From NCBI GenBank assembly GCA_004519485.1, contig CP038111.1, positions 502,001 through 566,000 of the forward strand: DNA of 64,000 nucleotides, written 5' to 3'. The notes beneath the pieces were generated by a model, which was given only the letters and a program-made list of their open reading frames with translations, ran no database searches and was not told the DNA's origin. The translations under genes were made by a program, and so were the position numbers. The stretch comes from Nannochloropsis oceanica. Its lineage: Eukaryota; Sar; Eustigmatophyceae; Eustigmatales; Monodopsidaceae. Positions 19,715 to 31,500 of this stretch are shown piece by piece (position 1 is the stretch's first letter; every line of letters begins with the position of its first letter).

Positions 19715-21409
19715 ATGATCGACGAGCCCAAGAACTCAACCCCGACCCCCACCAACGGCATCAACACGAACAATGACCTAATCCTCCGATTGCTTCCTTC
19801 CTTCCCCGCCACCCGCTCCGCTGATGACGAGCTTCCCCCACATCTCTTCCCCCTCTCCTCCTCCTTTCAGCCTCCCATCCCTTCCTCCTCTTCCTCTGCC
19901 TTTCGGGGCACCAAAAGCCCCCCAAAAACCTTGCATTGGGCCATGGCAGGACTCATTCTCTTCTCTTTTACTGCGCCGGGTGCCTTGGTCAGCGTTCCCT
20001 TTGCGATTGGTACCACTGGGTATGTATTGGGCATGTTGGTGTTGTGTCTTTTTACTGCAGCTACCTGTGGTGGGTGCTTGATGCTCTTGGAGATTTATCT
20101 TGCGCATCCGCACTGTCAGAACCTGCCAGAACTGGGATCGGTGGCGATTGGTGGGAATGGTAGGTGGGGAAGACGGATGGCAGCGACGGCGCAGTTGTGT
20201 AATTTTGTGGGGTTCCTGCCTGTGTCAATGACGATTAATGCATTTGCGTTGCAAGGCACGTTGGGGGTGAACCCGGAGGACTCCTGTTTGGACGTGTATA
20301 TATTGTTGATCAGCCTCGTCTGCCTCTTGACGACACAAGCCCGTGTTCTGACAAACACCCAATCACTGGCGTTGCTCTCCCTCGGTGCTATTCTGGCCGC
20401 CGGTGGGATCCAACTAGGCATCGCTTTCTCCCCTTCCCTCGTGCCCTCCCCCTCCCCCTCCCCCTCCGCCAAAACTGCTGCCCGCTTCTTCGGCCACCCC
20501 CTCCTCTCCTCCACCATCCTGTCTACAGACATAATCCGCACTTTTCTAGGTCTCACTTGCATGTCCTGGTCTTTCGTCCCCTGCTTCCTCGTTGTCGAAC
20601 TCGCCTCCTCCATGCCCTCCCCCAAGCTCTTCCCTCGCTCCCTCCTCCTCGCCGCCCTCCTCCTTCTCCTCCTCTTTCTCGGGGTGGGCGTCCCGCTTGT
20701 GTATCAGTGGGGATGGGACATACCTGACCCCAGTTACTCCTTCCCTTCCTGGCCGTCCTCCCTCCCTGCCTCTCGGGTGATGCATGCCCTCATCTTGCTC
20801 GCCAACCTGGTGTCCTACGCCTTGGATTCTGTACCCCTTGTCCGGTATTGCCAGCGGGTGTGGAAGCCCCGCTTTGATCCCACCGACTGGTCCCTCCGGG
20901 CCGTGGGGACGTATTTCCTCCTCTCGCTCCCCTCCTTTATGTTTGGGGTGCTCGCTGCCTTGGTGGTAGGGAACCTCCTGGCTCTGCTGGCGTTCGTGAG
21001 TGCTTTGTCCGTGCCATGGGTCACGCAAATTTTGCCTGCTCTCTTCTACTTCAAGTGGAGGAAGAGGATGTCGTCCCTCCCGCCCTCCTCCTTCCTGAGT
21101 GGGCGGGACCATCATTCCCCCTGGTTGCTTGCCTTGCCTTCCCCCCCGCCCTCTTTTCCTCCCTCCTCCTCCTCCTTCTCCACCTCCTTGGCTTTCGCTA
21201 AACCGCACATCCTCCTCCCCTCTGAAGGTAAGGGGGGAATGCATGCCCCCCTTTCACGGAAAGAGAAGCTCTTGTTAGTGCTGGTTGGGGGGGTAGGGAT
21301 TGTCAATTTTTCTATTTGTGCGGCTGCTGCTGTAGGGAAAGTGAGTGTAAGCGAGCTCAGAGGACACACCCAGATCGGGTGTGGGACATGGACTGTGTAT
21401 AGCGATTGA
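19715..21409 (+). CDS. Amino acid/auxin permease (AAAP) family transporter
   Basis: A single exon of 564 residues. About 70 soluble residues are followed by roughly ten hydrophobic segments (LILFSFTAPGALVSVPFAIG, VLGMLVLCLFTAATCGGCL, ISLVCLLTT, FLGLTCMSWSFVPCFLVVEL, LLLAALLLLLLFLGVGVPLVYQW and others). Features that fit the family are the first helix with PGALVSVPFAIG and the later helix pair around YALDSVPLVRYCQ. A Ser/Pro-rich hydrophilic loop sits before the last helix. AAAP carriers are proton- or sodium-coupled amino acid symporters; substrate and membrane cannot be read. The frame crosses CTCC-rich stretches without stops. Confidence 0.8.
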   Translation: MIDEPKNSTPTPTNGINTNNDLILRLLPSFPATRSADDELPPHLFPLSSSFQPPIPSSSSSAFRGTKSPPKTLHWAMAGLILFSFTAPGALVSVPFAIGTTGYVLGMLVLCLFTAATCGGCLMLLEIYLAHPHCQNLPELGSVAIGGNGRWGRRMAATAQLCNFVGFLPVSMTINAFALQGTLGVNPEDSCLDVYILLISLVCLLTTQARVLTNTQSLALLSLGAILAAGGIQLGIAFSPSLVPSPSPSPSAKTAARFFGHPLLSSTILSTDIIRTFLGLTCMSWSFVPCFLVVELASSMPSPKLFPRSLLLAALLLLLLFLGVGVPLVYQWGWDIPDPSYSFPSWPSSLPASRVMHALILLANLVSYALDSVPLVRYCQRVWKPRFDPTDWSLRAVGTYFLLSLPSFMFGVLAALVVGNLLALLAFVSALSVPWVTQILPALFYFKWRKRMSSLPPSSFLSGRDHHSPWLLALPSPPPSFPPSSSSFSTSLAFAKPHILLPSEGKGGMHAPLSRKEKLLLVLVGGVGIVNFSICAAAAVGKVSVSELRGHTQIGCGTWTVYSD

Positions 21410-21968
21410 GGGAGAGAGGGAGGGAGGGAGGGAGGGAGAGAGTGAGGGAGGGAGGAAAGCAGGGAGATAACGTGTATGCATATATATACACATGTATACG
21501 TACACATATATACATCCATGTGTGAGTGACTGTATTGAATGAAACAACTATGAAGCCTTTTACCAAGGGCATTTGATGTATGCGGGCAGGGACCGGAAAG
21601 AAGAAAATAAATGAGTAAAGATAATGCGAGTGGCAGGGGAGACGCACAAGGAAAGGAATACCATTGACGGTTTTTCAATGTTGCCCTCATCACACGTCAG
21701 TCTTGTAACGGTTTACTTCAACTCCCACTGCAGCCACCGTTATTGCCCTTCTTCCTTCCTACCCCATTTCCTCCATTTCACATTCCTGCTTCTGACTTTT
21801 CCTTCTACTTCATCTTCGTCGCATTCCGCCCGTTTTATTTTCATGTCTCTTCTCTTGCAATATCTGTACACCTGTCACTCCCTCACTCTTTCACTCTTTC
21901 ACTAACACACTGACTTTCTTACTCACTCGCTGACTCACTCACACGCCGACTCTTACACTCCATCTTCC
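21410..21968. other. Convergent intergenic region with GGGA repeat
   Basis: Starts with an (AGGG)n tract at 21410-21455 directly after the transporter stop, then a TATATACA-rich patch (21480-21515). The rest is pyrimidine-rich. No coding sequence was recognised. Confidence 0.5.
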
Positions 21969-24085
21969 TCACACCACTAATCCTTTAGCTCCTCCTGACG
22001 CCGCCATCCATCTCTCCCTCAACTCCCGCACCTCCCACGCCCCAACATCCTCCCCCAAACACACCTTCCCTCCCTCCCTCCTTCCCCATCGTGCCTTCAT
22101 CTCTGGTGACGTGGCCGCACCCACATTCCCCCCTTTCCCTCCTCCTCCTCCTCCTCCTCCCACTATGAGCAATTTATGCCAACGTGCAGTCAGCGAGGAG
22201 GGTACCATCGCTCCAACGTCCTTTCCTCCCTCCCTCCCTCCCCCCTTCATCAGCAACTGCCATCGTCGCGTCAAGGTTGACGCCTCAGCAGCACCCACGT
22301 GTGAGGGAAATGAAGAGGGTGAGGACGAGGGGGAGCAATGGAAGGGAAAAGTCGTCCGGGCATCAAGCGCCGCGTTGGACAAGGCCCCGACTCCCTCGTC
22401 TCCTTCCGGGAAGAGGAAAAGTTGTTCCGCTCGTGTCTGCAGCTCCGGAACAGACAATGCGCCACAATCTTCAACTGACGGAGAGGACGAAGAGAAGGGA
22501 GGAAGAGAGGAAAGCGGAAGCAACATCGAGGCCAGAATCCCGTGAAGCTCTGCCGAGGGCTTAGCACCGACCTCCTCCTCCTCCTTCCCTCCCTTCCTCA
22601 ATGCCGACCACGTCGACCTCAACTCCTGCTCCCCCCACCCCCCAACCCCTCCCTCCCTCCCTCCCTCCGCATACCGACACAATTCCTTCCATCTTCTCGT
22701 CATCTCCTCCTTCCTCACTGCCCCTACCCCTCCCTCCTTCCCCCCCTCCACCACCGTCCCCCTCATCAATCCTACCCACCGATCCTCCATCACCTCCACT
22801 CTCGTCGCTCCCACCTCAGCTGGCAACACAGCCGTCACTCCCTTCCTCCCTCCCATCAGAGTCGCCCATCGTCCCTTCAGTTCAGCTGCCTTCATGGCTC
22901 CCACCTCCGGAGGCAACGTCGCAATCCCCCCTTCTCTCCCTCCCTCCCTCCCTCCCATCAACTCCATCCACTTCCTCTTCAGCTCTGCAGCCCGTGCTGC
23001 CCCTACCTCTGCAGGCAACACCGCCATCCCTACATCCCTTCCTCCCATCAAATCAACCCACCTCCCCTTGAGCTTTGCGGCCGCGGCTGCTCCGACATCC
23101 GGATCTCTTGTTACAAACGCCCGCTTCACACTTTTGGCCGCTCTCCGCATTAACAACCTTCGGGGCAACGCACCAATGTCCGGTCCCACATACCTTCCTC
23201 CCTTCTTCCCTCCCTTCTTCCCATCCTGCTCCGCCACCACCGCAGCTGCTGCTGCTACTGTGGCTGCTTCCTCCTCGACCTCACAAAACGGCGGGGTAGG
23301 CGCCCGCCGCTCCCCCCCCGCACCAGAGCAACCACCACACTTCTCCCCCCCTATCCCTGCATCTCCCACTCCTCCTGAAAACAACACCTCCCAACTCGGT
23401 TTCGAAAAGACAGGGGTCGCCCTTGTCTTGCCCAACCGCCAGCTCAAATTCGCGAACCGTTGCGTCTGAAACTGCGCACGCAATACGTCTGGATCCAGGG
23501 TGTGACTTTTGCGACACAAGGCACATGAGGACATGTTGCACTCCGCGGCAGCTTTGAGGCATTGCCGGCAAAAAGTGTGGCCTGTGATGCGGAGGGGAAA
23601 AGGGGGGGGGACAAGAATCAGCAGGACGACACTCCCACCGACAAGATTCAAGGTATTCAGCATTATCATAAACATGCCTATCAACCCCTTCTTCCCTCCG
23701 AATACATGTCATCCCACGTACCGCACGATAACTGGATGTGGTGGTCCGAAGTTTCCAAGCAAATGGGGCAGGAATGGGGCTCGGGCTTGACGGTAAGTCG
23801 ATACCGCTTGCAGATCCATTGGAAAAAGTATGTGGTCGGGTCATTCAGACGGCTTAGGTAGAATACATCGTCCTGAGGCTCGAGTGTGTCCCCATCTTCA
23901 GCTTGACCGTCTGCGGCAGTGGTGGTGGATGTGCCAGTGGCGGAGGAAGAGGGAGGAGAGGAGGAAGAGGAGGAAGAGGAAGGAGGGGCGAACAGGCTGG
24001 TGCTACTACCCACGGGCAGCGCCGTATCGTCATGAAACTGAATGTTCGAGGCGACCAGCCATAAGGAGCTAGTGGCGGCCGTCAT
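21969..24085 (-). CDS. RING-finger protein with 13 tandem VGA-RW repeats
   Basis: Exons 24085-23722 and 23581-21969, intron 140 bp (TGCG|GTACGT ... CACAG|GCC, phase 1), about 658 residues. The splice restores a C3HC4 RING across the junction: HSCPICLE, LSCGHTFCRQC, CALCRKSH. It lies at about residues 100-145, so an E3 ubiquitin ligase role is likely. From about residue 240 to the C-terminus runs a tandem array of about 13 units of 23-33 residues. Each starts VGA (once CGA, once VGG) and continues to a Leu/Met and, in most, (K/R)xxW near position 12, as in VGAARAAELKRKWMELMGG. Linkers are Gly/Ser-rich. The units look like short helical, SAP-like modules, but no known family is recognised. The last three units degenerate in the middle but keep the VGA head. 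Confidence 0.7.
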
Positions 24086-24961
24086 GGTGGCGTGGTAGTG
24101 TGGTTACGCAGTGGGTGCAACGCAGATGCGGAGATTCCTTGACTTGCGCCCGCGTCACCCCGGCTGCTGCCGCTGCTTTTTTTGGATCTGCAGAAAAGGG
24201 GAGGGTGAGACAAAGGCATGGAAATCAGTAGAGGGTTCTTGTAACAAAAGTCCTGGCGGGCTGGTGTGTGGACCAGAAGGCAGCGTGGGCACAAAGTTGC
24301 GACCGCAATAAGCCTTGAATGTCGCGTGATTCGAAGGGGAGACAACGCCTGGGGGCAGCTGGCAAGGAGGAGAAAGGTAGGTGTCCGCGGAGCCAAGGAA
24401 AAGTGGCCAAGTCACCAGCATTCCGCCAGTCGTTCCAATCCCACCTCTCCTACGCGTACACGCGCGCATGCCCAAGGACATCCCATGACACACAAATGCA
24501 GTCCACAAGGCGAAACTCAACGAGGGCGAGGAATATGCAAGGGAAAATTGGAGTTGTTGGGGGTGCGTGGAATAGTTCTTTGTGGACCCCTTTGCTCCTT
24601 CCACCCAGGGTACTCCATCGTCGAGGGCCGAATGGATGGGCGAAGAGCTATCAATGAGCCCCAGGGCGATACCTTGCCTCTGCGTCGTGGAGGTGGGTCC
24701 TTGCGCTGTGTACGGGTGAAGTAGGAGGAGGCATGACGAGCACTGCAAGTACACGGACCTTAGAAACAGGGTGTGGGTGGCTTCCAGCCTCCCAACCGCT
24801 TTTCTTACGCTGCGTGCGGTGGTGCTCGCTTCTTCCTCCCCGCCCCCCACCCCTTTCTTTGTTACCCCTTTCTTTGTTCACTCAGCCCTCATGCACTCTG
24901 CTCTTTTCTCTTCTGTTACAGGACTCTTCTGTGGTATAGCTAGGAGGCAGCAGCTTTAGCA
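24086..24961. promoter_or_regulatory. Divergent intergenic region, RING gene / eL22
   Basis: Contains a long minus-strand open frame (24155-24850) of random-looking composition, judged non-coding. Pyrimidine tracts at 24828-24880 and TTCTGTTACAG at 24910-24920 could be a leader intron end of the ribosomal protein gene. Confidence 0.4.
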
Positions 24962-25990
24962 ATGGCACCAACGGTGAGTGGGTAGGGTGTGGCGGCGGGA
25001 CGGGGGGCGATGGTGTGGAGATGATGATGATGCCTGATGAAGACTGAACAGTATCGAGAAAATCCTGCCAGACGCAAAAGTGTGCGACTTGACACATCAG
25101 AGCTCTGTCTAGTAGATGGCATGGCACCGCTTGTGGTGAGGGCGAATGCTGCTGTTCCGGAACGACCTCTCGTTGCCCGCCTGATGGATTTGTATGTGCA
25201 GCAATGCAGAGAGGGAGACTCCATGGCCGATATCGCGTGGGTGAAATACCTCAGAGCGTGCATCTTTATTTTATCTCTCCCTCGGCTTTATCCTGTGCCC
25301 CTCCTTTATTTGAGGCGAACTTATTTCCCTTCCTTTTCCCCCCTACGGGATTTCAGAAGAGAGGTGTTGTTTTTGTTTGTCATGTTTTCAAACATCATCA
25401 TCTCTTTCCTTCCCCCCAATGTCAACGTCTCCTTTGACACGTCTCACCCACCGCCATCACTCTCTCCCTCCCCCTCCCTCTTCCAGAAGGTCGGTGCGAA
25501 GGGCAAGAAAGGTGGAAAGAAGAACCTGGTCAAGTACACCATCGACTGCAACCAGCCGGTGGACGATAAGGTGCTAGACATGGGTACCTTCGAGAAGTTC
25601 CTTAAGGACCGGATCAAGGTATGCTGAATCCTCCCTCTATCCTTTTTCATTTGTCGGCCTTGAACAAAGACTGTTTCAAGGGGAATGCAGCAGTAGTCTT
25701 CATTACAACCAATTTGCTTACTCCTTTTCTCGTATTCTTTTCCCTCTCTACACTAGGTGAACGGCAAGGCCGGCGTGCTGGGGGACTCCGTCACGGTGGG
25801 GCGAGACAAGAGCAAGATCCAAGTTACGGCTGAGCTGCCTTTCTCCAAGCGATACCTTAAGTACCTCACCAAGAAGCACCTGAAGAAGCAGCAGCTCCGA
25901 GACTACCTGCACGTTGTGGCGACGAACAAGCAGACGTACGAGTTGAAGTACTTCTCCGTGCAGGACGAAGGGGGGGACGATGACGAGTAG
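24962..25990 (+). CDS. RPL22: 60S ribosomal protein eL22
   Basis: Three exons, 24962-24973, 25487-25618 and 25757-25990, give 125 residues, the normal eL22 size. Exon 1 encodes only MAPT. Intron 1 is 513 bp (ACG|GTGAGT ... CCAG|AAG), intron 2 is 138 bp (AAG|GTATGC ... TAG|GTG). The protein has a basic start ([13 protein letters not shown]), then [35 protein letters not shown], the core [45 protein letters not shown], and an acidic tail. eL22 sits on the large-subunit surface near the exit tunnel. A long first intron right after the start codon is common in ribosomal protein genes and may carry regulatory sequence. Confidence 0.93.
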
Positions 25991-26649
25991 ACCAGGATGG
26001 CAGTCTTAGTGGGAGGGTGCTTGATGGAGGAGGAAATGGGCAGGGAGGGAGGGAGGGAGGGAGGATTTGGGGATGAAGAATGGTGTTTGCTTGTTCGTTC
26101 AGGAGACGTAGGTGGGTGGAATCGAGGAAGAAAAAAAATCCGAACGAGGCGCAGGCTCTGCAACTCTTTCCACCGACACATGCTCACATTCTCTCCTTGA
26201 TGAGGCGAATACACATGCACATGTTCACGCTCTTTGCTTTGCAAAGCCTGGACGCAAACAAGGTTGCTTTTGATTTTGATTTCCTACTGAAAGAAAATAA
26301 ACATGAACATAATATAACAATAATCATTACCATGATAAACGCGGAACGAGTGTGACAAGAATTGTTCCCTCCCTTTTCTTTTGAAGGTCTCACGACTTTC
26401 AACCGTTACAAATCAACTTATCGCCCGTTACAAGTCAACTTGTTGCACGTCACAATTCAACTTGATTCATCTCGTCTTCTCTTCTTGCAGATAGCCTCTG
26501 CAGCCTTGCGTTTGAAGTCTTCAAAGATGCAGGTGTTTCTGCCGCTGCGCTTTTCCGTCACCTTGTCTCGAACATACCACCATCATACCTTCCCTCCCCC
26601 TCCCACCCATCGCCCCCTCCCCTCCCACCCCCTTCCTCAACGCTACCTC
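25991..26649. other. Convergent intergenic region
   Basis: 3' UTRs of eL22 and the PDAP1-like gene. A short (GGGA)n tract sits at 26044-26062, followed by an AT-rich stretch at 26270-26340. Three nearly identical units of the form gTtACAAxTCAACTT occur at about 26404-26465. No ORF was recognised. Confidence 0.45.
26404..26466 (+). repeat. Short direct repeats of TCAACTT type
   Basis: The heptamer TCAACTT recurs at about 26415, 26436 and 26456, each preceded by a CACA- or TACAA-like stretch, giving a period of about 20 bp. It lies in the 3' flank between two convergent genes; no function is known. Confidence 0.5.
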
Positions 26650-27960
26650 CTACTTACCCGCCGCAAACGCCACCAACCGGTCCATCAACTCCTTCTTCTG
26701 CCCCTGTGTCGACAGACCCCTCTCTTTCAGACATTCCTTCAGCTTCGGCCCATTCATTTTCTTAATCTCCCTGGGATCCAGCTTCTCAAAGCCCCCCGGT
26801 CCCTCTCCCCCGCCCTCCAAGGCCGCCGCGCCCAATCTCTGGCGTTCTTCTTGTTCGGTCCGCACTGGTAGGTTAACGTCGTTTGTGTGTTGGTAGAAGC
26901 GGATGTGTATTGGAGTTAGTGGGTGTGCATGGGTGTGCGTGTGTAATGGTTGAAGAGACATAGGAGGAAAGAAGAAACAGGTAAGCGAAAGCACAAGGCA
27001 AACAAGAGGAGAATATAAGCCCTCCGTTATCCACAATTACCTTATCCCCTACCCCATCCAACCCTCCCTCCCTCCCTCCCTCTCACCCTCCCTTCCCTTG
27101 TCAAGAACTTACGCTTCAACTCCTCTTCCTTCTTCCTGGCTGCTTCTTCTCGCCTCGCCCTCACCTCGGCCAGCCGTGCCAGATCCTTGCGTGCCTGCTC
27201 CGTTTCTCCCTCCCTGTATTTCCTCAAGTAATCCTCCCGCGCCTTCTCCTTCGCCGCCTCGTCCCTCTCCTTTCTCGTCAACCCTTCCACAGTCTCCTGT
27301 GGAGGTGCCCTTCCGGCCACCCTCCCTCCCCCTCCTCCCCCACCATCTTGCTCTTCTTCCTCGTCCGAAGACTCACCGTCTGCGGGGGGCAAATCACCAA
27401 CTTGCACCTTCTTCTTAAACGAAGCCGCCAGCTTCTCCCCTCCATTCTCGTTTCCACCCTCTTGCCCTTCCTCCTCCTCACTACTGCTCTCCTCCTCCCC
27501 ACTTTCTCCCTCCTCTATATCAGAGTCATCGCCGCCATTCTTTTTCTTCTGCTTCCAGCCCTCGAAGCGATCGCGACGTTCCATGTCCTCTTCCGAGCTC
27601 ACATAGCTAGGAAGGGAGGGAGGGAGGAAGGAAGGGAGAATAGAACACCAAAAATGAGGGTTTCGCAAGCGCTGATTTATACGACAAAATATGTGGATTT
27701 AAGACAACAAAATACACATTCACCTTCTAACCACCACTCTCTGTACGTACCTGCGTCCGCGATTGAAGCTCTTGAATTTTCCCTTGTTAAACCGCTGCTT
27801 CACTGGGGCCGCGCCGTCAGTCTCCCCGCTTCCTCCACGGCCACTGCCGCCACCACCTGTTTGCGCCCGTGGAGGAGACAAGGAGGAAAGTCAGGTGTGA
27901 GACAAGCATTTGAAGGCATGGCTCGGGGGAGAATAGAAACTCACCACCGCGTTTGCCCAT
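26650..27960 (-). CDS. PDAP1/HASPP28-like protein with C-terminal SAP domain
   Basis: Four exons, 27960-27945, 27856-27751, 27606-27113 and 26864-26650, give about 276 residues. Donors are GTGAGT, GTACGT and GTAAGT, and all phases agree. The N-terminus [12 protein letters not shown] ... [16 protein letters not shown] parallels the start of animal PDAP1 (GRARQYTSPEE). An acidic Ser/Glu centre follows. The PDAP1 core is clear: [46 protein letters not shown]. Exon 4 then adds a SAP-type helix-extension-helix ([30 protein letters not shown]), which animal PDAP1 as I recall it lacks. PDAP1 is a casein-kinase-2 phosphoprotein of unclear function. SAP domains bind DNA or RNA, so a nucleic-acid role is suggested. 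Confidence 0.85.
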
Positions 27961-28516
27961 GAATGAGGTTTGATGAGAGGACGATGGAGTTCCTTGTTGA
28001 TGAAGCTACTGCTCCGCTCCTGCCCGTGCTCCCTGTCTTCCCCGACGTTGATGCTGGGGAGCGAGGACGACCAGAAATGTAAGAAACCTGTGATGTTAAG
28101 GATCAGGGTGAGAATGCATAGCGCAGGCGCGTGGGAAGCAAGAAGGGATCTACAGCATGGAGCCCTTTGACCAAGGCAAGAATTTATCGCAAGGTTGATG
28201 TCGACCGTGCTTGGCGAGTCCGAGCTGCGAAAGTGAGGATGGAAAGAAACTTCGTGGGCTGAAGTACACAGGATCTACGCATTCCGCCCGGATAGGTGCT
28301 CTGCATGGTACAGTTTAACTGCTTCGGCGTGCGCAAGTGAATGCCATCCCCGAGGGTACATTTTTAGGAAAGGGGTCAATAATAATATTCGACAAGGACA
28401 GGGCTCAACCTACGCAGTCCATGCGTCCCATGTGGTTCCATGTTTTTTTCTTCTCTTTTTTACCCTTCTGCCTCACTTTCCTTTTTATTCATTTCCTTCA
28501 TTCTCATACATAATAT
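27961..28516. promoter_or_regulatory. Promoter region of the PDAP1-like gene
   Basis: Lies between the PDAP1-like start and the AlaRS 3' end, both on the minus strand. No ORF, RNA gene or repeat was recognised. Confidence 0.4.
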
Positions 28517-31500
28517 TTATGCCAATGACTTGGCAAGTGCCTCCGATGCAAAGGCCTGTGCTGCCTTGACGCTCCCTTGAACCTGGTCTGCCGCCACGTC
28601 TTTCGCTTGTCCTTGCGCTAATTCCGCCTTCCCCCCCCCTCTTCCTCCCACCACGGCTAACGTCGCCGCAACCCACTTGTCTGCGGGCAAATGCCCCGCT
28701 TTTTCTGGAGGCACGTGCGCGAACGCCAAGGCCTTTCCGTCGTCCTCCCGACTGACCACCAAGACAGCTAATCCTGGTGCGAGGTTTTTACTCGTCTCCA
28801 CCAAACGTTTCACGGCCTTGGAATCCAACCCCACAGCCAGTTCCAGTACGAGGAATGACTGTGACTTAGCCTCTTCAATCGCGCCTTTCACTCGGCTCAA
28901 CGCCTGGTCGATTCCTGCCTGTGCAGCTGCTTTCCTTTCCGCCGCTGCTTTTTTCCCCAGATCGTCGATGCGTTTCCGTAACCGCGGCTTGAGAGACGCG
29001 GACAACAACACCCCATCCAGTGCCTGCCGTAGCTCAACCACCTTACCCTCGAGCTCCACCCCCTTCGGTCCCTCCTCTGCGGCCTTCACTTGCGCCGACA
29101 AGGCCGCCCCAGCTTCTATCGCTGCCTGAGCCGCCTCGCCCGTTACACCCGTGACACGCCGCACCCCCTTCGCCACTGCCGTTTCTTCCACCAGCACAAA
29201 CGATTGTGCCTCCTCGGTGTTTCTAACATGCGTCCCGCCGCAAAACTCCACCGACAACTTGGCCCATGCCTCCTTCTCGGGACTCGCCAGCAGCGTCTCT
29301 ACCTCCTCCCCCACCGCAATCACTCTCACTGGGTCTGGGTATACTTCTCCGAATACAGCCCTCAGTCCATTTATACCCTTCGCGGCTTCTAACCCCACCA
29401 CCTGACTCGTCACGGGCAGTTTTTTCTCGATCACCCCCCGGACAATGGCCTCGACCTTCTCCATCTCCTCCACCGCCATGGCCCCCCCGTGACTGAAATC
29501 GAATCGCAGCTTCTCATCATTCACGAGCGACCCCCTCTGCGCCACCTGGTCCCCCAACACTTCCCGCAATGCAAAATTAAGCACATGCGTCATTGTGTGG
29601 TTTGGGGCCACCCTCCTCCTTCGCTCATAGTCTACATGACACGCCACCTTCTCCCCCACCTTTATCTTCGCCGCGGCCGCCCCTCCTTCCCTCCCTCCTT
29701 CGACCAACCGACAAATGTGCAGGACATAACCCGCAAACACCTGCACATCAAGCACCTCCATCTCCATCCCTCTCTCCCTCCCTCCCACAACCAGCCTCCC
29801 TGTGTCTGCCACTTGCCCTCCCGCCTCGGCGTAAAACGAGGTCGAATCCAGAACCACCCCCACCATCCCTTTTCCCTGCCCCTCTCGCTCCCCCCCTACC
29901 TCCTCCTTAAACCCCTCGTGGGTGAACAATGCCACCACTTTCCCTTCCTTCCCTTCCTCCCACACATACTTCCCTTCATCCTCCGTCGCCTGTATCCCGG
30001 CTGCCTGCAACCACGCCGTTTCATCCACTCGTAGCACCAACGGTCGCCCCCCCCCCTCTCCTCCAGCCTTGGCCCGCAGTGCCGCATCCCTACTCCTCTG
30101 CTTTGCCTTCTCCATCTCCTCTCCAAATCCTTCCACATCCACCTCCAACCCTTCCTCCAGTGCCATCAACCGCGTCAAGTCCACAGGGAAGCCCAGTGTA
30201 TCGTACATAAAGAACGCCTTCTCCGCACTCACCACCTTCCCCCCCTCCTTCTTCAACCCCTCAACCACCTCCTCCCCGAAATATTTAATCCCCCTCTCCA
30301 GCATCTCACCAAAGCCTTTCTCCTCCCCCTTGATCACCTCCTGGATCCAACTCTCTTTCTCCTTCAACTCGGGGTAGAACTGTCCGAATTCCCTCACCAC
30401 ACAAGGGACAAGGCGGGCGAAAAACCCCGGGCGCGCTCCCAACATCTGCTTGCCATATCGCACGGCCCTTCTGAGCACTCGTCGAAGCACGTAACCCCTC
30501 CCTTCATTGGAGGGTAACGCACCATCGGCAATGGCAAATGTCAACGTCCGCGCATGGTCCGCCACCACGCGATAGGCCGTGTCCACCAATCCCACGTCCT
30601 CCTTTCCCAGCTTGCCTGCATACGGGCGGCAGCCTACATCCTTTTCAATCGCCGCAAACAAAGGCATGAAGGCGTCGCTGTCGTAATTGCTCTTTTTGTT
30701 CTGCAACACGCTCACCAGCCGCTCCAATCCCATCCCTGTATCTACATGCTGCGAAGGTAACAACCTCAACCCCCCTCCCCCTTCCTCCCCCGCTCCCTCC
30801 CCCGCTGCCTCCCGGTTGTACTGGATAAAAACCAAATTCCAAATTTCCAATACATCCGGGTCGTCTGCATTCACTAGCTTCGCGGCATCCCTCCCACCCT
30901 CCGTCCCGCCCACACGGTCATAATGGATCTCCGAGCAAGGGCCACAAGGACCTGTGTCTCCCATCTCCCAAAAATTATCTTTCTTCCCGAACGGAAGGAC
31001 ACGGTCAGGTGGTAGGAAACGCAGCCATAGATCTCTGGCTTCCTCGTCCGCAGGGACGCCCATTGAGTCGTCCCCACCGAAGTACGTGACGTATAAACGG
31101 TCGGCCGGGAGGGCATAGACGTTGGTAAGCAAATCCCAGGACCAGGCAATGGCCTCTTGTTTAAAATAATTGCCGAAGGACCAGCTACCGAGCATTTCAA
31201 AGAAGGTGTGGTGGTATGTGTCCATCCCCACATCTTCCAAATCATTGTGCTTTCCCCCGGCGCGGATGCATTTCTGAAGGACAGGGAGGAAGGGAGGGAA
31301 AAATTACGTCACTGTGTACGGTGGCCTTGGATGTACCCTGCCGGCCATCCCCATGAATTGATTCATTACTTATTTATTTGTTTTTTTTAAATTAACTTAT
31401 TAAGTTTTTCATACGACATTAGCTGTAAGGACACAGAAAAGCAGGGGAGTCAGGGAGGGAGACACGGAGGTCGACACGGAGGGTGGGAGGGAGGAAAGAA

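Noticed and set aside
22111-23469. Plus-strand Pro/Ser ORFs opposite the RING repeat region
   Set aside because: Antisense of the repeat array; the minus strand has the RING junction and the conserved VGA units.
24155-24850. 231-codon minus-strand ORF between the RING and eL22 genes
   Set aside because: Composition is random-looking, no domain or targeting motif is seen, and it starts and ends without splice or start context; more likely promoter and leader sequence.
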